From contig JACKMZ010000005.1 of assembly GCA_024235135.1 (NCBI GenBank), positions 124,001 through 188,000 of the forward strand: a stretch of DNA of 64,000 nucleotides. Direction: 5' to 3'. The stretch is from Gammaproteobacteria bacterium (GTDB taxonomy: Bacteria; Pseudomonadota; Gammaproteobacteria; Competibacterales; Competibacteraceae). The notes beneath the pieces were generated by a model that saw nothing but the letters and a program-made list of their open reading frames with translations, had not been told where the DNA came from and ran no database searches. Of this stretch, positions 16,931-26,750 are shown one piece after another (position 1 is the stretch's first letter; each line of letters starts with the position of its first letter). The position numbers were made by a program, and so were the translations under genes.

Positions 16931-19900
16931 ATGGACATCAGCAAGCAAAACGTCAAGAACCTCTATCCCCTGTCGCCCATGCAGGAGGGGCTGCTCTTCC
17001 ATGCCCTGGCCGACGCGGATTCTCCCGCTTATTTCCAGCAGATCGCTTTCACCGTGGACGGCGACTTCGATACGGCCGTCTTTCAGGCCGCCTGGAACGA
17101 GCTGGTGCGCCGGCACGACATTCTGCGCACGGTGTTCGTCCACGCCAACGTCGATCGACCGCTGCAGGTGGTGCTGAAAGAATGTCCCGTCGAATACCGC
17201 GTGGCCGACATCCGTTCCCTGCCGGCGGCCGAACAACCCGGCTATTGTCAGCAGGCGATGGCGGACGAGCGCCGGCGGGGCTTCGATCTCAGCCGCGACG
17301 GGCTGCTGCGGATTCAGGTGTTGCGATTGGGCGAGGACCGTTACCGGGTTATTTGGAGCTATCACCATATTCTTCTGGATGGCTGGTCGTTGGGCCTGGC
17401 GCAACGGGAATTGCTCGCCCTATACCAGGCGTTGCGACGGGCCCAACCGCCCGCCTTGCCCGCGCCGGCGCCTTACAGCCGCTACATCAAATGGTTGCAA
17501 GGCCGCGATGCCGGGCGGAGCCGCGCATTCTGGAACGACTTCCTGAAGGATTATCGGCAGGCCGCGACGGTCCCCGTGACGGCCAACGGACCGGCGCGCA
17601 TCGAGGATTTCTTTTTCGATCTGGACGAGCACGCGGTGCGGGGGCTCAAGTCGCTGGCCGTTGCCCGGCAGGTGACGCTCAATACCGTGCTGCAAAGCAT
17701 CTGGGCGCTGTTGCTGGCCCGTTACAACGCCGTCGATGACGTGGTTTTCGGCAGCATCGTGGCGGGTCGTCCCAGCGAGGTTCCGGGCATCGAACAGATG
17801 GTCGGTCTGTTCATCAACCTCGTCGCGGTGCGCATTCGGCCTCGCGGCGGACTGCGTTTCAGCGAACTGTTGCAGGACGTACAACGCGATTCCCTGGACA
17901 GCGAGCCGCACCAGCACTACCCGTTTTCCCAGGTTCAGGCCGATAGCGCGCTGCCCCAGGGGCTGATCGGCACGGCGCTGCTGCTGGAGAACTACCCGGC
18001 CGAGCGCCAGGTCACGGCTTCCAGCGATGGGCAATCGGCGCTGGGTTTCGACGTCTCCGACATTCAGATTTTCGATCAAGGCCATTTCGATTTCGTCATC
18101 AAGTTCATGCCGGCCGCGCACGCCGGCATGCAGATGCAACTGGCCTGCAATACCGGGCGTTTCGACCCGCGCCAGATCGCCCGCGTCGCGGCGCATTTCA
18201 AGACCGTCGTCCAGGCGGTGCTGGCCGATCCCGAAGGTCGGCTGGACGACATCGATCTATTGAGCGTCGAGGAACGCGACGAGTTGTTGCATCGCTTCAA
18301 CGACGCCCCGCCGCTGGCGGTGTCCGGCACGGTCGTGGAACGGTTCCAGGCCCAGGCGAACCGCACGCCCGATGCGCCGGCCCTGGTCGGCGAGCGCGAG
18401 GCGCTCAGCTACCAGGTGCTGGAGTCCCGGACCAATCAGCTCGCCCACTATCTGATGGAACGCGGCGTGGGGCCGGAAACGCGGGTCGCCATCTGTCTGG
18501 ATCGCTCGCCGCCGATGGTGATCGCCTTGCTGGCCGTGCTCAAGGCCGGCGGCGCCTATCTGCCGCTGGACCCGGACTATCCGCGGGAACGGCTGGCGTT
18601 CATGCTGGGCGATGCCCAGGTGGCGTTCCTGTTGACCGAAGAGCGGCTGGCTAGCCCGTTTGCCGACACGACCGCCGAACTGATTTGCTACGATCGCGAA
18701 ACGGCCGCGATCGATCGCTACAGCACCTCGCCGCCGCCGCTGCGTAGCCGGCCCGAGCATCTGGCCTATGTGCTCTACACCTCCGGTTCCACCGGCCAGC
18801 CCAAGGGGGCGCTGAATACCCACGGCGCTTTGTGCAACCACATGGCTTGGATGCAAGCGGCCTTCCCAATGGGCCCTGACGATGCCTTGCTGCAAAAGAC
18901 GGCCTTCAGTTTCGATGCCTCGGTCTGGGAGTTTTTCGCGCCCCTGTTGAGCGGCGGCCGATTGGCGTTGCCCAAGCCGGGCGGCCAGCGGGATGCCCGT
19001 TATCTGGTCGACCTCATCGCCGAGCAAGGCATCACGGTCATTCAGGTCGTGCCCACGCTGTTGCAGGCTTTGTTGGACGAGGGCTTGGAACGCTGCACGG
19101 CCTTGCGACGGGTGTTCTGCGGTGGGGAGCCGCTGACCATCGAACTGCGCGATCGCTTTCTCGCCTCCCTGAATGCCGAACTGATCAACCTTTACGGCGT
19201 GAGCGAGGCCAATATCGACACGCTGTTCGAGGTCTGCCGGCCGGACGAAGCCTTCGTCCCGGTCGGTCGGCCGACGCCCAACTGCCGGGCGCACATTCTC
19301 GATGCCCGTGGCCGGCCGGCGCCGGTCGGCGTGGTCGGGGAACTCTATCTGGGCGGCGCGGGCGTGGGGCGCGGGTACGCCGAACGTCCGGGATTGACCG
19401 CCGAGCGTTTCGTCCCCGATCCCTTCTCCCGGCAACCGGGTTCGCGTTTGTATCGCACCGGGGATAGCGCGCGTTATCTGGCCGACGGCCGCGTGGAGTT
19501 TCTCGGCCGCCGGGATCATCAGGTCAAGCTGCACGGCTACCGCATCGAGTTGGGCGAGGTCGAAACGGCGCTGAAGGCCCACCCCGCCGTTACGCAGTGC
19601 GTGGCCCTGGTGCGCGAGGACCGGCCGGGCGAACAGCGCCTGGTGGCGTATCTGGTCGCCTCGTCCCCGCTCGACCCGGCCGAACTGCGGGCGCGGTTGC
19701 TGCGAACCCTGCCGGATTTCATGGCGCCGGCGGCGTTCGTTCCGTTGCCGCGATTGCCGCTGACCCCGAACGGCAAGATTGACCGCCGCGCGTTGCCGGC
19801 GCCCGATTTAAGCCCCGCCGCCGACGCCTACCGCGCGCCCCGCGATCCGGTGGAAGAACAACTGGCCGCGGCTTGGGCGCAGGTGCTGAACGTGGAGCGG

Positions 19901-21472
19901 GTCGGCATCGACGACAATTATCTGGTGCTGGGCGGCGATTCCATCAAGGCCATTCAAGTGGCCTCGCGGCTGTTGCGGCAGGGTTTCAAGGTCGGCGTGC
20001 GCGATCTGTTCCGCTATCCGACGATCGCCGAATTGGCGCCGCACGTCAAAAGCGCCCAGAAACCGTCGACCCCAGCCGCGACGGCCGGCGGCCACATTCC
20101 GCTGACCCCGGCGCAAAGCCGTTTTCTGCGGGAACATACTGTGCAGCCGCAACGCTTCAACCACGCCGTGTCGTTGAGCGCCGCCGGCGGTATCGACGAA
20201 CGGGCCGCCCGCCAGGCCCTGAGCGCCTTGCTCGCGCAGCACGACGCCTTACGGCTGCGTTTTACGCGACAAGGCGAGACTTGGGTTCAAACCGTCGCGG
20301 AGCCGGCCCCGGCGCTGGATTTCCGTTGCGTCGATCTGCGCGGGCAGGTCGATTGGCGCGTGGCGCTGGAAAGCCAGGCGGACGCCTTGCAAGGCGGATT
20401 CGATCTGGCCGCCGGCGGATTGCTGAAGGCCGCGCTGTTCCACACGGACGACGGCGAGCGGTTGCTGATCGTGATTCATCATCTGGCCGTGGACGGCGTT
20501 TCCTGGCGGATATTGCTGGAAGACTTCGACCGCGCCTACGAACAGAGCCTGCGCGGCGAAACCTGCGTACTGCCGGCCCGGACGGACTCTTTCGCGGCTT
20601 GGGCGCAAGCCCTGGAACGTTACAGCCGCAGCCCGGCCCTATTGGCGGAGACAGCCTATTGGCGGACTATGGAATCCGAATCCTTCGCCGAGTTGCCGGG
20701 CGATCGGCCGGCGTCCGGCAACCGGCAAAGCGACGCGGAGCGCATCGGCCTGAGCTGGTCGGCGGAAGACACCGGCCGATTGCAAGGCGGCGTCAACGCC
20801 ACCTACGGCACGAGCACGGAGGAGATTCTGCTTACCGCGCTGGGGCGGGCGTTGCATCGCTGGCGGGCCGTGGACCGCGTTTTGCTCGTGCTCGAAGGGC
20901 ACGGTCGCGAAGCCTTGCCGGAACCCGTCGATTTGGGGCGTACCGTGGGCTGGTTCACCAGTCTTTATCCCTACCCGCTGGCGCTGCCATTGGATCGCGA
21001 CATCGGTTATCAGATCCGCTCTGTCAAGGAATCCCTGCGCAAGATGCCGGGCCGGGGAATGGGTTTCGGCGTGTTGCGCTATCTGACCCCAGCCGAGCAG
21101 ACGCGGGACTTGCGCTTTTCCCTCGTTCCCCGGATCGCTTTCAACTACCTGGGGGATTTCGCGGCGGGCGCCCCGGCGGGCCGCTTCCGCATCGTCAACG
21201 AGCCGGTGGGCGACGCCGTCAGCCCGGACGCGGAACGGCTGTGCGCACTGGAAATCAGCGGTCTGATTCTGCACGGCGCGTTGGAAATGAGCTTTTCCTT
21301 CAACCGTCGGCAGTTCGACGAAGCCAGTCTACGCGCCCTGACCTCGGCGTTCGCGAGCGAATTGAAGTCGATCGTCGAGCACTGTATCGGCCGGGATAGC
21401 CCGGAACTGACCCCGGCGGATCTGAGTTATTCCGACCTGAGTCTGGACGAATTCGACCAGTTGTTCACTTAA
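16931..21472 (+). CDS. NRPS: C(DCL)-A(Gln)-PCP-E
   Basis: A protein of 1513 residues. The condensation domain (about 5-440; LYPLSPMQEGLLFH, HHILLDGWS) is of the DCL type that accepts a D-residue donor, matching the E domain that ends the previous NRPS. The A domain (about 470-960; YTSGSTGQPKGA) gives the pocket code DAWQFGLID(K), another code I associate with Gln. The carrier is GGDSIKAI (about 985-1050). An epimerase closes the module (about 1060-1500; HHLAVDGVSWR, VGWFTS). The C-terminus (LSLDEFDQLFT) looks like a short helical communication tail. The ATG is 12 bp after the dioxygenase stop and uses a GAGGAA site that overlaps that stop. Confidence 0.95.
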   Translation: MDISKQNVKNLYPLSPMQEGLLFHALADADSPAYFQQIAFTVDGDFDTAVFQAAWNELVRRHDILRTVFVHANVDRPLQVVLKECPVEYRVADIRSLPAAEQPGYCQQAMADERRRGFDLSRDGLLRIQVLRLGEDRYRVIWSYHHILLDGWSLGLAQRELLALYQALRRAQPPALPAPAPYSRYIKWLQGRDAGRSRAFWNDFLKDYRQAATVPVTANGPARIEDFFFDLDEHAVRGLKSLAVARQVTLNTVLQSIWALLLARYNAVDDVVFGSIVAGRPSEVPGIEQMVGLFINLVAVRIRPRGGLRFSELLQDVQRDSLDSEPHQHYPFSQVQADSALPQGLIGTALLLENYPAERQVTASSDGQSALGFDVSDIQIFDQGHFDFVIKFMPAAHAGMQMQLACNTGRFDPRQIARVAAHFKTVVQAVLADPEGRLDDIDLLSVEERDELLHRFNDAPPLAVSGTVVERFQAQANRTPDAPALVGEREALSYQVLESRTNQLAHYLMERGVGPETRVAICLDRSPPMVIALLAVLKAGGAYLPLDPDYPRERLAFMLGDAQVAFLLTEERLASPFADTTAELICYDRETAAIDRYSTSPPPLRSRPEHLAYVLYTSGSTGQPKGALNTHGALCNHMAWMQAAFPMGPDDALLQKTAFSFDASVWEFFAPLLSGGRLALPKPGGQRDARYLVDLIAEQGITVIQVVPTLLQALLDEGLERCTALRRVFCGGEPLTIELRDRFLASLNAELINLYGVSEANIDTLFEVCRPDEAFVPVGRPTPNCRAHILDARGRPAPVGVVGELYLGGAGVGRGYAERPGLTAERFVPDPFSRQPGSRLYRTGDSARYLADGRVEFLGRRDHQVKLHGYRIELGEVETALKAHPAVTQCVALVREDRPGEQRLVAYLVASSPLDPAELRARLLRTLPDFMAPAAFVPLPRLPLTPNGKIDRRALPAPDLSPAADAYRAPRDPVEEQLAAAWAQVLNVERVGIDDNYLVLGGDSIKAIQVASRLLRQGFKVGVRDLFRYPTIAELAPHVKSAQKPSTPAATAGGHIPLTPAQSRFLREHTVQPQRFNHAVSLSAAGGIDERAARQALSALLAQHDALRLRFTRQGETWVQTVAEPAPALDFRCVDLRGQVDWRVALESQADALQGGFDLAAGGLLKAALFHTDDGERLLIVIHHLAVDGVSWRILLEDFDRAYEQSLRGETCVLPARTDSFAAWAQALERYSRSPALLAETAYWRTMESESFAELPGDRPASGNRQSDAERIGLSWSAEDTGRLQGGVNATYGTSTEEILLTALGRALHRWRAVDRVLLVLEGHGREALPEPVDLGRTVGWFTSLYPYPLALPLDRDIGYQIRSVKESLRKMPGRGMGFGVLRYLTPAEQTRDLRFSLVPRIAFNYLGDFAAGAPAGRFRIVNEPVGDAVSPDAERLCALEISGLILHGALEMSFSFNRRQFDEASLRALTSAFASELKSIVEHCIGRDSPELTPADLSYSDLSLDEFDQLFT

Positions 21473-21508
21473 CTATTCACTATCGCCAGCGCGCCGCCCA
21501 CTCGCCAC

Positions 21509-24500
21509 ATGATCGCCAAGGCCGACCTGCAAGACCTCTATCCGCTGTCGCCGATGCAGCAGGGCATGCTGTTTCATGCCTTGCTCGACCCCGATTCGAG
21601 AGCTTATTTCGAGCAGGTTTCCTATCGCGTGGGCGGCCGGCTGGATCGCGCCAGTTTCGAGGAAGCCTGGAATACGCTGTTTCGTCGCCACGCCGTCCTG
21701 CGCACGGTGTTCGCCCACGAGAAAACCCGGCGTCCGCTGCAACTGGTGCTGAAAGAACGCCGGCCGGAGATGCGCTACGAGGATTTGCGGCGGCTCGGCG
21801 AGGCCGAACGACAGGCCGTGGTCGAGCAGCGCCGAGAGGAGGATCGCCAGCGGGGATTCGATCTCACCCAGGACGTGCTGATGCGCTTTTCCATCCTGCA
21901 ATTGGGCGAGGCCACGCACGAAATCATCTGGAGCATGCACCACATCCTGCTGGACGGCTGGTGCATGGGCGTTCTGCAAAACGAGTTCATGCAGATCTAC
22001 GAGACGTTGCGCTCCGGCGGGCAGCCGAATCTGCCGCCCACGGCGCCCTATAGCCGTTACATTCAATGGCTGGAAGGACGGGACCAGGCCGGTTCGCTGG
22101 CCTACTGGCAAACGGCGCTGGAGGGTTACGCGCAACAGGCCAGCTTTTCCCGAAATCGCGCGTCGTCGGCGTCCTATCGCCATCGTGTCTTTCACTGTGA
22201 ACTGGGTCAGCCGCTGGTCGGTCGCCTGAAGTCCTTGAGCGCGGCGTGCCAGGTGACCCTGAGCACCGTGTTGCAAGGCTTGTGGGGCGTGTTGCTCGGC
22301 CGTTACAACGATACCGAGGATGTCGTTTTCGGCGCGGTCGTCTCCGGCCGGCCGGCGGATCTGCCGGAAGTGGAGCGAATGCTCGGCCTGTTCATCAACG
22401 CGGCGCCGGTGCGGGTGCGCTTCGATGGCCGCGAACCGTGCCGAACGATGCTGCGTCGTCTGCAAAAGGAATGGTTGGACAGCGAAGCCCATCAGTATTG
22501 CCCGCTGCACGAGATTCAGAACCGTTCGCCGTTGAAGCAGGACCTGCTGGATCATCTGCTGGTCATCGAGAACTATCCCATCGAGCAACGCTTTCAGGGC
22601 AGTCAGGCGGGCTTGACGGTGGAAGGCGTGGAACGCTTCGAGCAGACCCATTACGACCTGGTGCTGGTCATCGCGCCGGGCGGCACGATCCGTCTGGAAT
22701 TCCAGTACAACGCCGAGCGTTTCGACGAAGCGTGGATTAAGCGGCTGGCGGCGCAGTACGCGCAGATTCTGAAATCCGTCGCGGCCAACGGCGCCGGTCC
22801 CATCGACGAAATCACGCTGATGTCCGCCGACGAGCGGATGCGGGTGGTGCATGAATTGAATGCCGGGGCGACGGCGCGCCCTCCGGCCGGTTGCATTCAC
22901 GAGTTATTCGCGGAGCAGGCGGCGCGCCGGCCGGAGGCGGTGGCGGTGGTGTACGGGGATCAGGCGCTGAGCTACGGCGAACTCAATGCCCGCGCCAACC
23001 GTCTGGCGCATTGTCTGCGCGAGCGGGGCGTTGGCGCGGAGGCGCCGGTGGGCGTCTGCCTGGAGCGGTCGTTGAATCTGGTCGTGGGCTTGCTGGGCAT
23101 TCTCAAGGCGGGGGGCGCTTACGTGGCGCTGGACCCGGCTTGGCCGAGCGGGCGGCAAAACCAATTGCTGGCGGCCAGCGGCGCGCCTTGGGCGCTGTGC
23201 GACAGCGCCCGGCAACCGGCGCTGAGCGCCGGTCCCAGCCAGGCATTGAATCTCGACACCCTGGCGTTGGCGGGCTATGCGGCGGAGAACCCGCAGGCAT
23301 TCGGCAAGGCCAACCAACTGGCCTATCTGAGCTTCACCTCCGGCTCCACCGGCCAACCCAAGGGCGTGGCCATTCCCCATCGGGCGGTGGCGCGGCTGGT
23401 GCGCGAGACCGACTATATGCGCTTTGGTCCCGAACAGCGGTTTTTGCACCTGGCGCCCCTGGCCTTCGACGCCTCCACCTGGGAAATCTGGGGCAGTCTG
23501 CTCAACGGCGCGCGGTTGATCATCGCCCCGCCGCCGCCGCTCAGCCTCGGCGAACTGGGCGCTCTGCTGCGCCGGCAGGAGATTACCGCCCTGTGGCTGA
23601 CCGCTGGACTGTTCCATCTCATGGTCGAAGAACACCTGGCGGACCTCGCCGGCCTGCAATATCTGCTGGCCGGGGGCGACGTACTGAACGTCGGCGCGGT
23701 CCGGGCCGTGCTTCAGGCCCATCCCGACTGCACCCTCATCAACGGCTACGGCCCCACCGAGAACACCACCTTCAGTTGCTGCCACGCCCTGCGCGCCGAC
23801 CAGCCCCCGACCGACACCGTACCCATCGGCAAACCCATCGCCCACAGCCGGGCCTACGTCCTGGACCGCCGGCAACGGCCGGCGCCCATCGGCGTGCCGG
23901 GCGAGTTATACCTGGGCGGCGCGGGACTGGCGCGGGGCTATCTCGGCCAGCCGGCCCTGACCGCCGAACGCTTCGTCCCCGACCCCATCAGCGGCATTCC
24001 CGGCGCGCGCCTGTATCGCAGCGGCGATCGGGTCCGTTGGCGGCCCGACGGTCGCTTGGAATTTCTCGGCCGATACGACTACCAGGTCAAAATCCGGGGT
24101 TATCGCATCGAACCCGGCGAAATCGAAGCTCGCTTATTGCAACACGTCCGGGAAGCCCTGGTCGTGGTGCGGGGCGAAAACGCCGAGCGGCATCTGGTCG
24201 CCTACGTCATCCCCCGCCAGCCATCGCTGTCCATTCCGGACCTGCGCGCCGCGCTGCAAGGCCAGCTCCCCGAATACCTGATCCCGCAAGCCTTCGTCGT
24301 CCTCGACGCCTGGCCCCTCAACGCCAATGGCAAAATCGATCGCCGCGCCTTGCCCGAGCCCGATCCGGCCGGGTCCGAGGATGACGCGCCGCCGACCACG
24401 GCCACCGAGCAGGCGCTGGCGGAGATCTGGGCGGAAGTGTTGCAAATCGGGCGGGCCATCGCCCGCCATGACCATTTCTTCGAACTGGGCGGTCACTCGC

Positions 24501-24703
24501 TCAGCGCCACGCAGGTGGCGTCCCGCCTGCGCGCCCGCTTCCAGGTCGAAATCCCCTTGAAGACCTTGTTCGAAACACCCATGCTGGCCCGCCTCGCGGA
24601 ACGGGTGGACGAGGCCAAAGCCAGCGGCGGCCCGCCCGCCGCGCAACCGGCTTTGACCCGCCAACCGCGGCGCGCGCCAGTTCGATCACCACTACCAAGG
24701 TAA
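21509..24703 (+). CDS. NRPS: C(DCL)-A(Val-like)-PCP
   Basis: A protein of 1064 residues. The condensation domain (about 8-430; LYPLSPMQQGMLFH, HHILLDGWCMG) is again DCL, as expected after an E domain. The A domain (about 460-950; FTSGSTGQPKG) gives the pocket DAWWLGGTF(K). This differs only at position 239 (Trp instead of Phe) from the valine-type code DAFWLGGTFK, so a small hydrophobic residue is the best guess. The carrier (GGHSLSATQ, about 970-1040) is followed by a short basic tail and no epimerase, so the residue should stay L. The next NRPS accordingly begins with an LCL domain. The gene follows the previous one after 36 bp without a clear ribosome site. Confidence 0.93.
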   Translation: MIAKADLQDLYPLSPMQQGMLFHALLDPDSRAYFEQVSYRVGGRLDRASFEEAWNTLFRRHAVLRTVFAHEKTRRPLQLVLKERRPEMRYEDLRRLGEAERQAVVEQRREEDRQRGFDLTQDVLMRFSILQLGEATHEIIWSMHHILLDGWCMGVLQNEFMQIYETLRSGGQPNLPPTAPYSRYIQWLEGRDQAGSLAYWQTALEGYAQQASFSRNRASSASYRHRVFHCELGQPLVGRLKSLSAACQVTLSTVLQGLWGVLLGRYNDTEDVVFGAVVSGRPADLPEVERMLGLFINAAPVRVRFDGREPCRTMLRRLQKEWLDSEAHQYCPLHEIQNRSPLKQDLLDHLLVIENYPIEQRFQGSQAGLTVEGVERFEQTHYDLVLVIAPGGTIRLEFQYNAERFDEAWIKRLAAQYAQILKSVAANGAGPIDEITLMSADERMRVVHELNAGATARPPAGCIHELFAEQAARRPEAVAVVYGDQALSYGELNARANRLAHCLRERGVGAEAPVGVCLERSLNLVVGLLGILKAGGAYVALDPAWPSGRQNQLLAASGAPWALCDSARQPALSAGPSQALNLDTLALAGYAAENPQAFGKANQLAYLSFTSGSTGQPKGVAIPHRAVARLVRETDYMRFGPEQRFLHLAPLAFDASTWEIWGSLLNGARLIIAPPPPLSLGELGALLRRQEITALWLTAGLFHLMVEEHLADLAGLQYLLAGGDVLNVGAVRAVLQAHPDCTLINGYGPTENTTFSCCHALRADQPPTDTVPIGKPIAHSRAYVLDRRQRPAPIGVPGELYLGGAGLARGYLGQPALTAERFVPDPISGIPGARLYRSGDRVRWRPDGRLEFLGRYDYQVKIRGYRIEPGEIEARLLQHVREALVVVRGENAERHLVAYVIPRQPSLSIPDLRAALQGQLPEYLIPQAFVVLDAWPLNANGKIDRRALPEPDPAGSEDDAPPTTATEQALAEIWAEVLQIGRAIARHDHFFELGGHSLSATQVASRLRARFQVEIPLKTLFETPMLARLAERVDEAKASGGPPAAQPALTRQPRRAPVRSPLPR

Positions 24704-24708
24704 CTGCC

Positions 24709-26718
24709 ATGCTCATACTCGGTGTCAATGGAGGGCTCGATCCGGTACACGAAGCGCATTATGCGTTCGACGACAACTACGTCCACGACAGCGCCGCGGT
24801 GTTGCTGAAGGACGGAGAAATCGTCGCGGGTATCGAGCAGGAACGCCTGGATCGCATCAAGCATTCCAACAAGTTCTACACGATGAGCCTGCGCTTCTGC
24901 CTGGACCAGGCGGGCGTGACGTTGGCGGATATCGACTGCATCGCCGTGTATTTCACCCGGCCGTTCTTCGACCGTTCCTTGAAATACCTGCATCTGGTGC
25001 GTCCCGACACCGAACTGTTGGACACCTTGACGATTTACCGGCGTTTGTTCGAACGGGAATTGGGCGAGTGGCCGGGCGCGGAGAAATTCCGCTTCGTCAA
25101 TCATCATCTGGCGCATGCGATGAGCGCCTACGCGGTGTCCGGCTTCGACGAAAGCCTGGTTCTCGCCATCGACGGCGCCGGCGAGGACATTTCCACTCTG
25201 ATCGGCCATGCCCACGGCCGGCAACTGGACGTGTTGCAGACCAAGCCGGTGCCCGATTCCCTGGGTTTCTTCTATCTGGAAGTGATTCGCTTTCTCGGCT
25301 ATGCCGTGTACGACGAATATAAGGTCATGGGACTCGCGCCCTATGGCGATCCGGCCGTTCATCGGGAACGGTTCAAGACGTTTTATACCCTGCTGCCGGA
25401 AGGCGATTATCACATTCACAAGGAACGGATATTTTCGTTGTACGACGTGCTCGATCCCCGCGAACGGGGCGCGCCGTTCGAGCAGGCGCACAAGGATATC
25501 GCCGCCGCCCTGCAGGAGGCGCTGGAAACCATCGTCCTGCACATGCTCGCGCATTACCGCCAGGCTGCCGGCCGCGACCGGCTTTGCCTGGCCGGCGGGG
25601 TCGCGCAGAACAGCACCATGAACGGCGTGATTCTTCGCTCGGGCTTGTTCCGCGACGTGTTCGTGTCGCCGGCCGCCGCCGACGCCGGTTGTTCGTTCGG
25701 CGCGGCCTTTGCCGTGGCGCTGGAACTGGAACCGGCATTGCGGACACGCCAGCCGTCGCCGTTGGAGCACGTTTATTGGGGCCGCGACATCGGCGACGAC
25801 GCCTCGATACGCGCCACGTTGGAAGCGTGGAAGGATTTCCTGCGCTTCGAGCGCCTGAGCGACACCCCGGCGGAAGTCGCCCAACGGTTGGCGGACGGCG
25901 CGGTGATCGGCTGGGTGCAGGGGCGTTCGGAATTCGGCCCGCGCGCCTTGGGCAATCGCAGCATTCTGGCCGATCCCCGGCCGGCCGAGCACAAGGAAAT
26001 CATCAACGCGATGATCAAGAAGCGCGAGGGTTACCGGCCGTTCGCGCCTTCCGTGTTGGAAGAACGGGTGGACGACTTCTTCGAGGTGCCCGGCCCCCAG
26101 AAACGTTTTCCCTTCATGTCCTTCGTGCTACCGGTGCGCGAGGAATGGCGGCAGTCGCTCGGCGCCATCACCCACGTGGACGGCAGTTCGCGTTTGCAAA
26201 CCGTCAGCCGGGTCTGCAATCCTAAGTATTGGGAACTGATCGCCGCCTTCGAGCGGCTGACCGGCATCCCCATACTGCTTAACACTTCGTTCAACAACAA
26301 CGCCGAACCCATCGTCGACAGCGTGGAAGACGCCATCGTCTGCTTCCTGACCTCCGGCTTGCATTATTTGGTCGCCGGCGATTACTTCGTGGCCAAGCGC
26401 GAGGGGAGCCAGGAACGGTGGCTGGATTTGGTGGCGACGCTGCCCACGGCGGCCCGTTTGCTTCAGGAAGATCATTACGCCGACGCCAGCGCCCGCCGCG
26501 TCGATTACACCGTGCTCTGGAATTACAAGGCCAGCCGCCGCCAGCCGCTGTCGGAAGCCGCCTATCGATTGTTGAAAACGGCGGACGGCCGGCTCAGCGT
26601 CCGCGAGGCGGGCGCGGCCTCGGGGATCGATCCCACGACGCTCGACGCCCTGCTCGACGAACTGCTGGAACTGTGGTCGCAGCGATTCGTCATTCTCACG
26701 CCTTCACCGCGCCGCTGA
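24709..26718 (+). CDS. NodU/CmcH-family O-carbamoyltransferase with C-terminal extension
   Basis: A 669-residue enzyme of the family that transfers the carbamoyl group of carbamoyl phosphate to a hydroxyl through a carbamoyl-adenylate (TobZ, CmcH, NodU). Supporting motifs are NHHLAHA at about residue 130 (metal-binding Kae1-like part), AGGVAQNSTMN at about 299, EFGPRALGNRS at about 407, YRPFAPS and LLNTSFN at about 522. The last 100 or so residues exceed the usual length of about 570. They end in a predicted small helical, winged-helix-like segment (about 600-660). The gene starts 5 bp after the NRPS stop, with AAGG at 24697-24700. The likely acceptor is a hydroxyl made by the PKS ketoreductase or one of the oxygenases. 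Confidence 0.93.
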   Translation: MLILGVNGGLDPVHEAHYAFDDNYVHDSAAVLLKDGEIVAGIEQERLDRIKHSNKFYTMSLRFCLDQAGVTLADIDCIAVYFTRPFFDRSLKYLHLVRPDTELLDTLTIYRRLFERELGEWPGAEKFRFVNHHLAHAMSAYAVSGFDESLVLAIDGAGEDISTLIGHAHGRQLDVLQTKPVPDSLGFFYLEVIRFLGYAVYDEYKVMGLAPYGDPAVHRERFKTFYTLLPEGDYHIHKERIFSLYDVLDPRERGAPFEQAHKDIAAALQEALETIVLHMLAHYRQAAGRDRLCLAGGVAQNSTMNGVILRSGLFRDVFVSPAAADAGCSFGAAFAVALELEPALRTRQPSPLEHVYWGRDIGDDASIRATLEAWKDFLRFERLSDTPAEVAQRLADGAVIGWVQGRSEFGPRALGNRSILADPRPAEHKEIINAMIKKREGYRPFAPSVLEERVDDFFEVPGPQKRFPFMSFVLPVREEWRQSLGAITHVDGSSRLQTVSRVCNPKYWELIAAFERLTGIPILLNTSFNNNAEPIVDSVEDAIVCFLTSGLHYLVAGDYFVAKREGSQERWLDLVATLPTAARLLQEDHYADASARRVDYTVLWNYKASRRQPLSEAAYRLLKTADGRLSVREAGAASGIDPTTLDALLDELLELWSQRFVILTPSPRR

Positions 26719-26750
26719 CCTAGACGACATCGCTGACATAGGGGACGACG

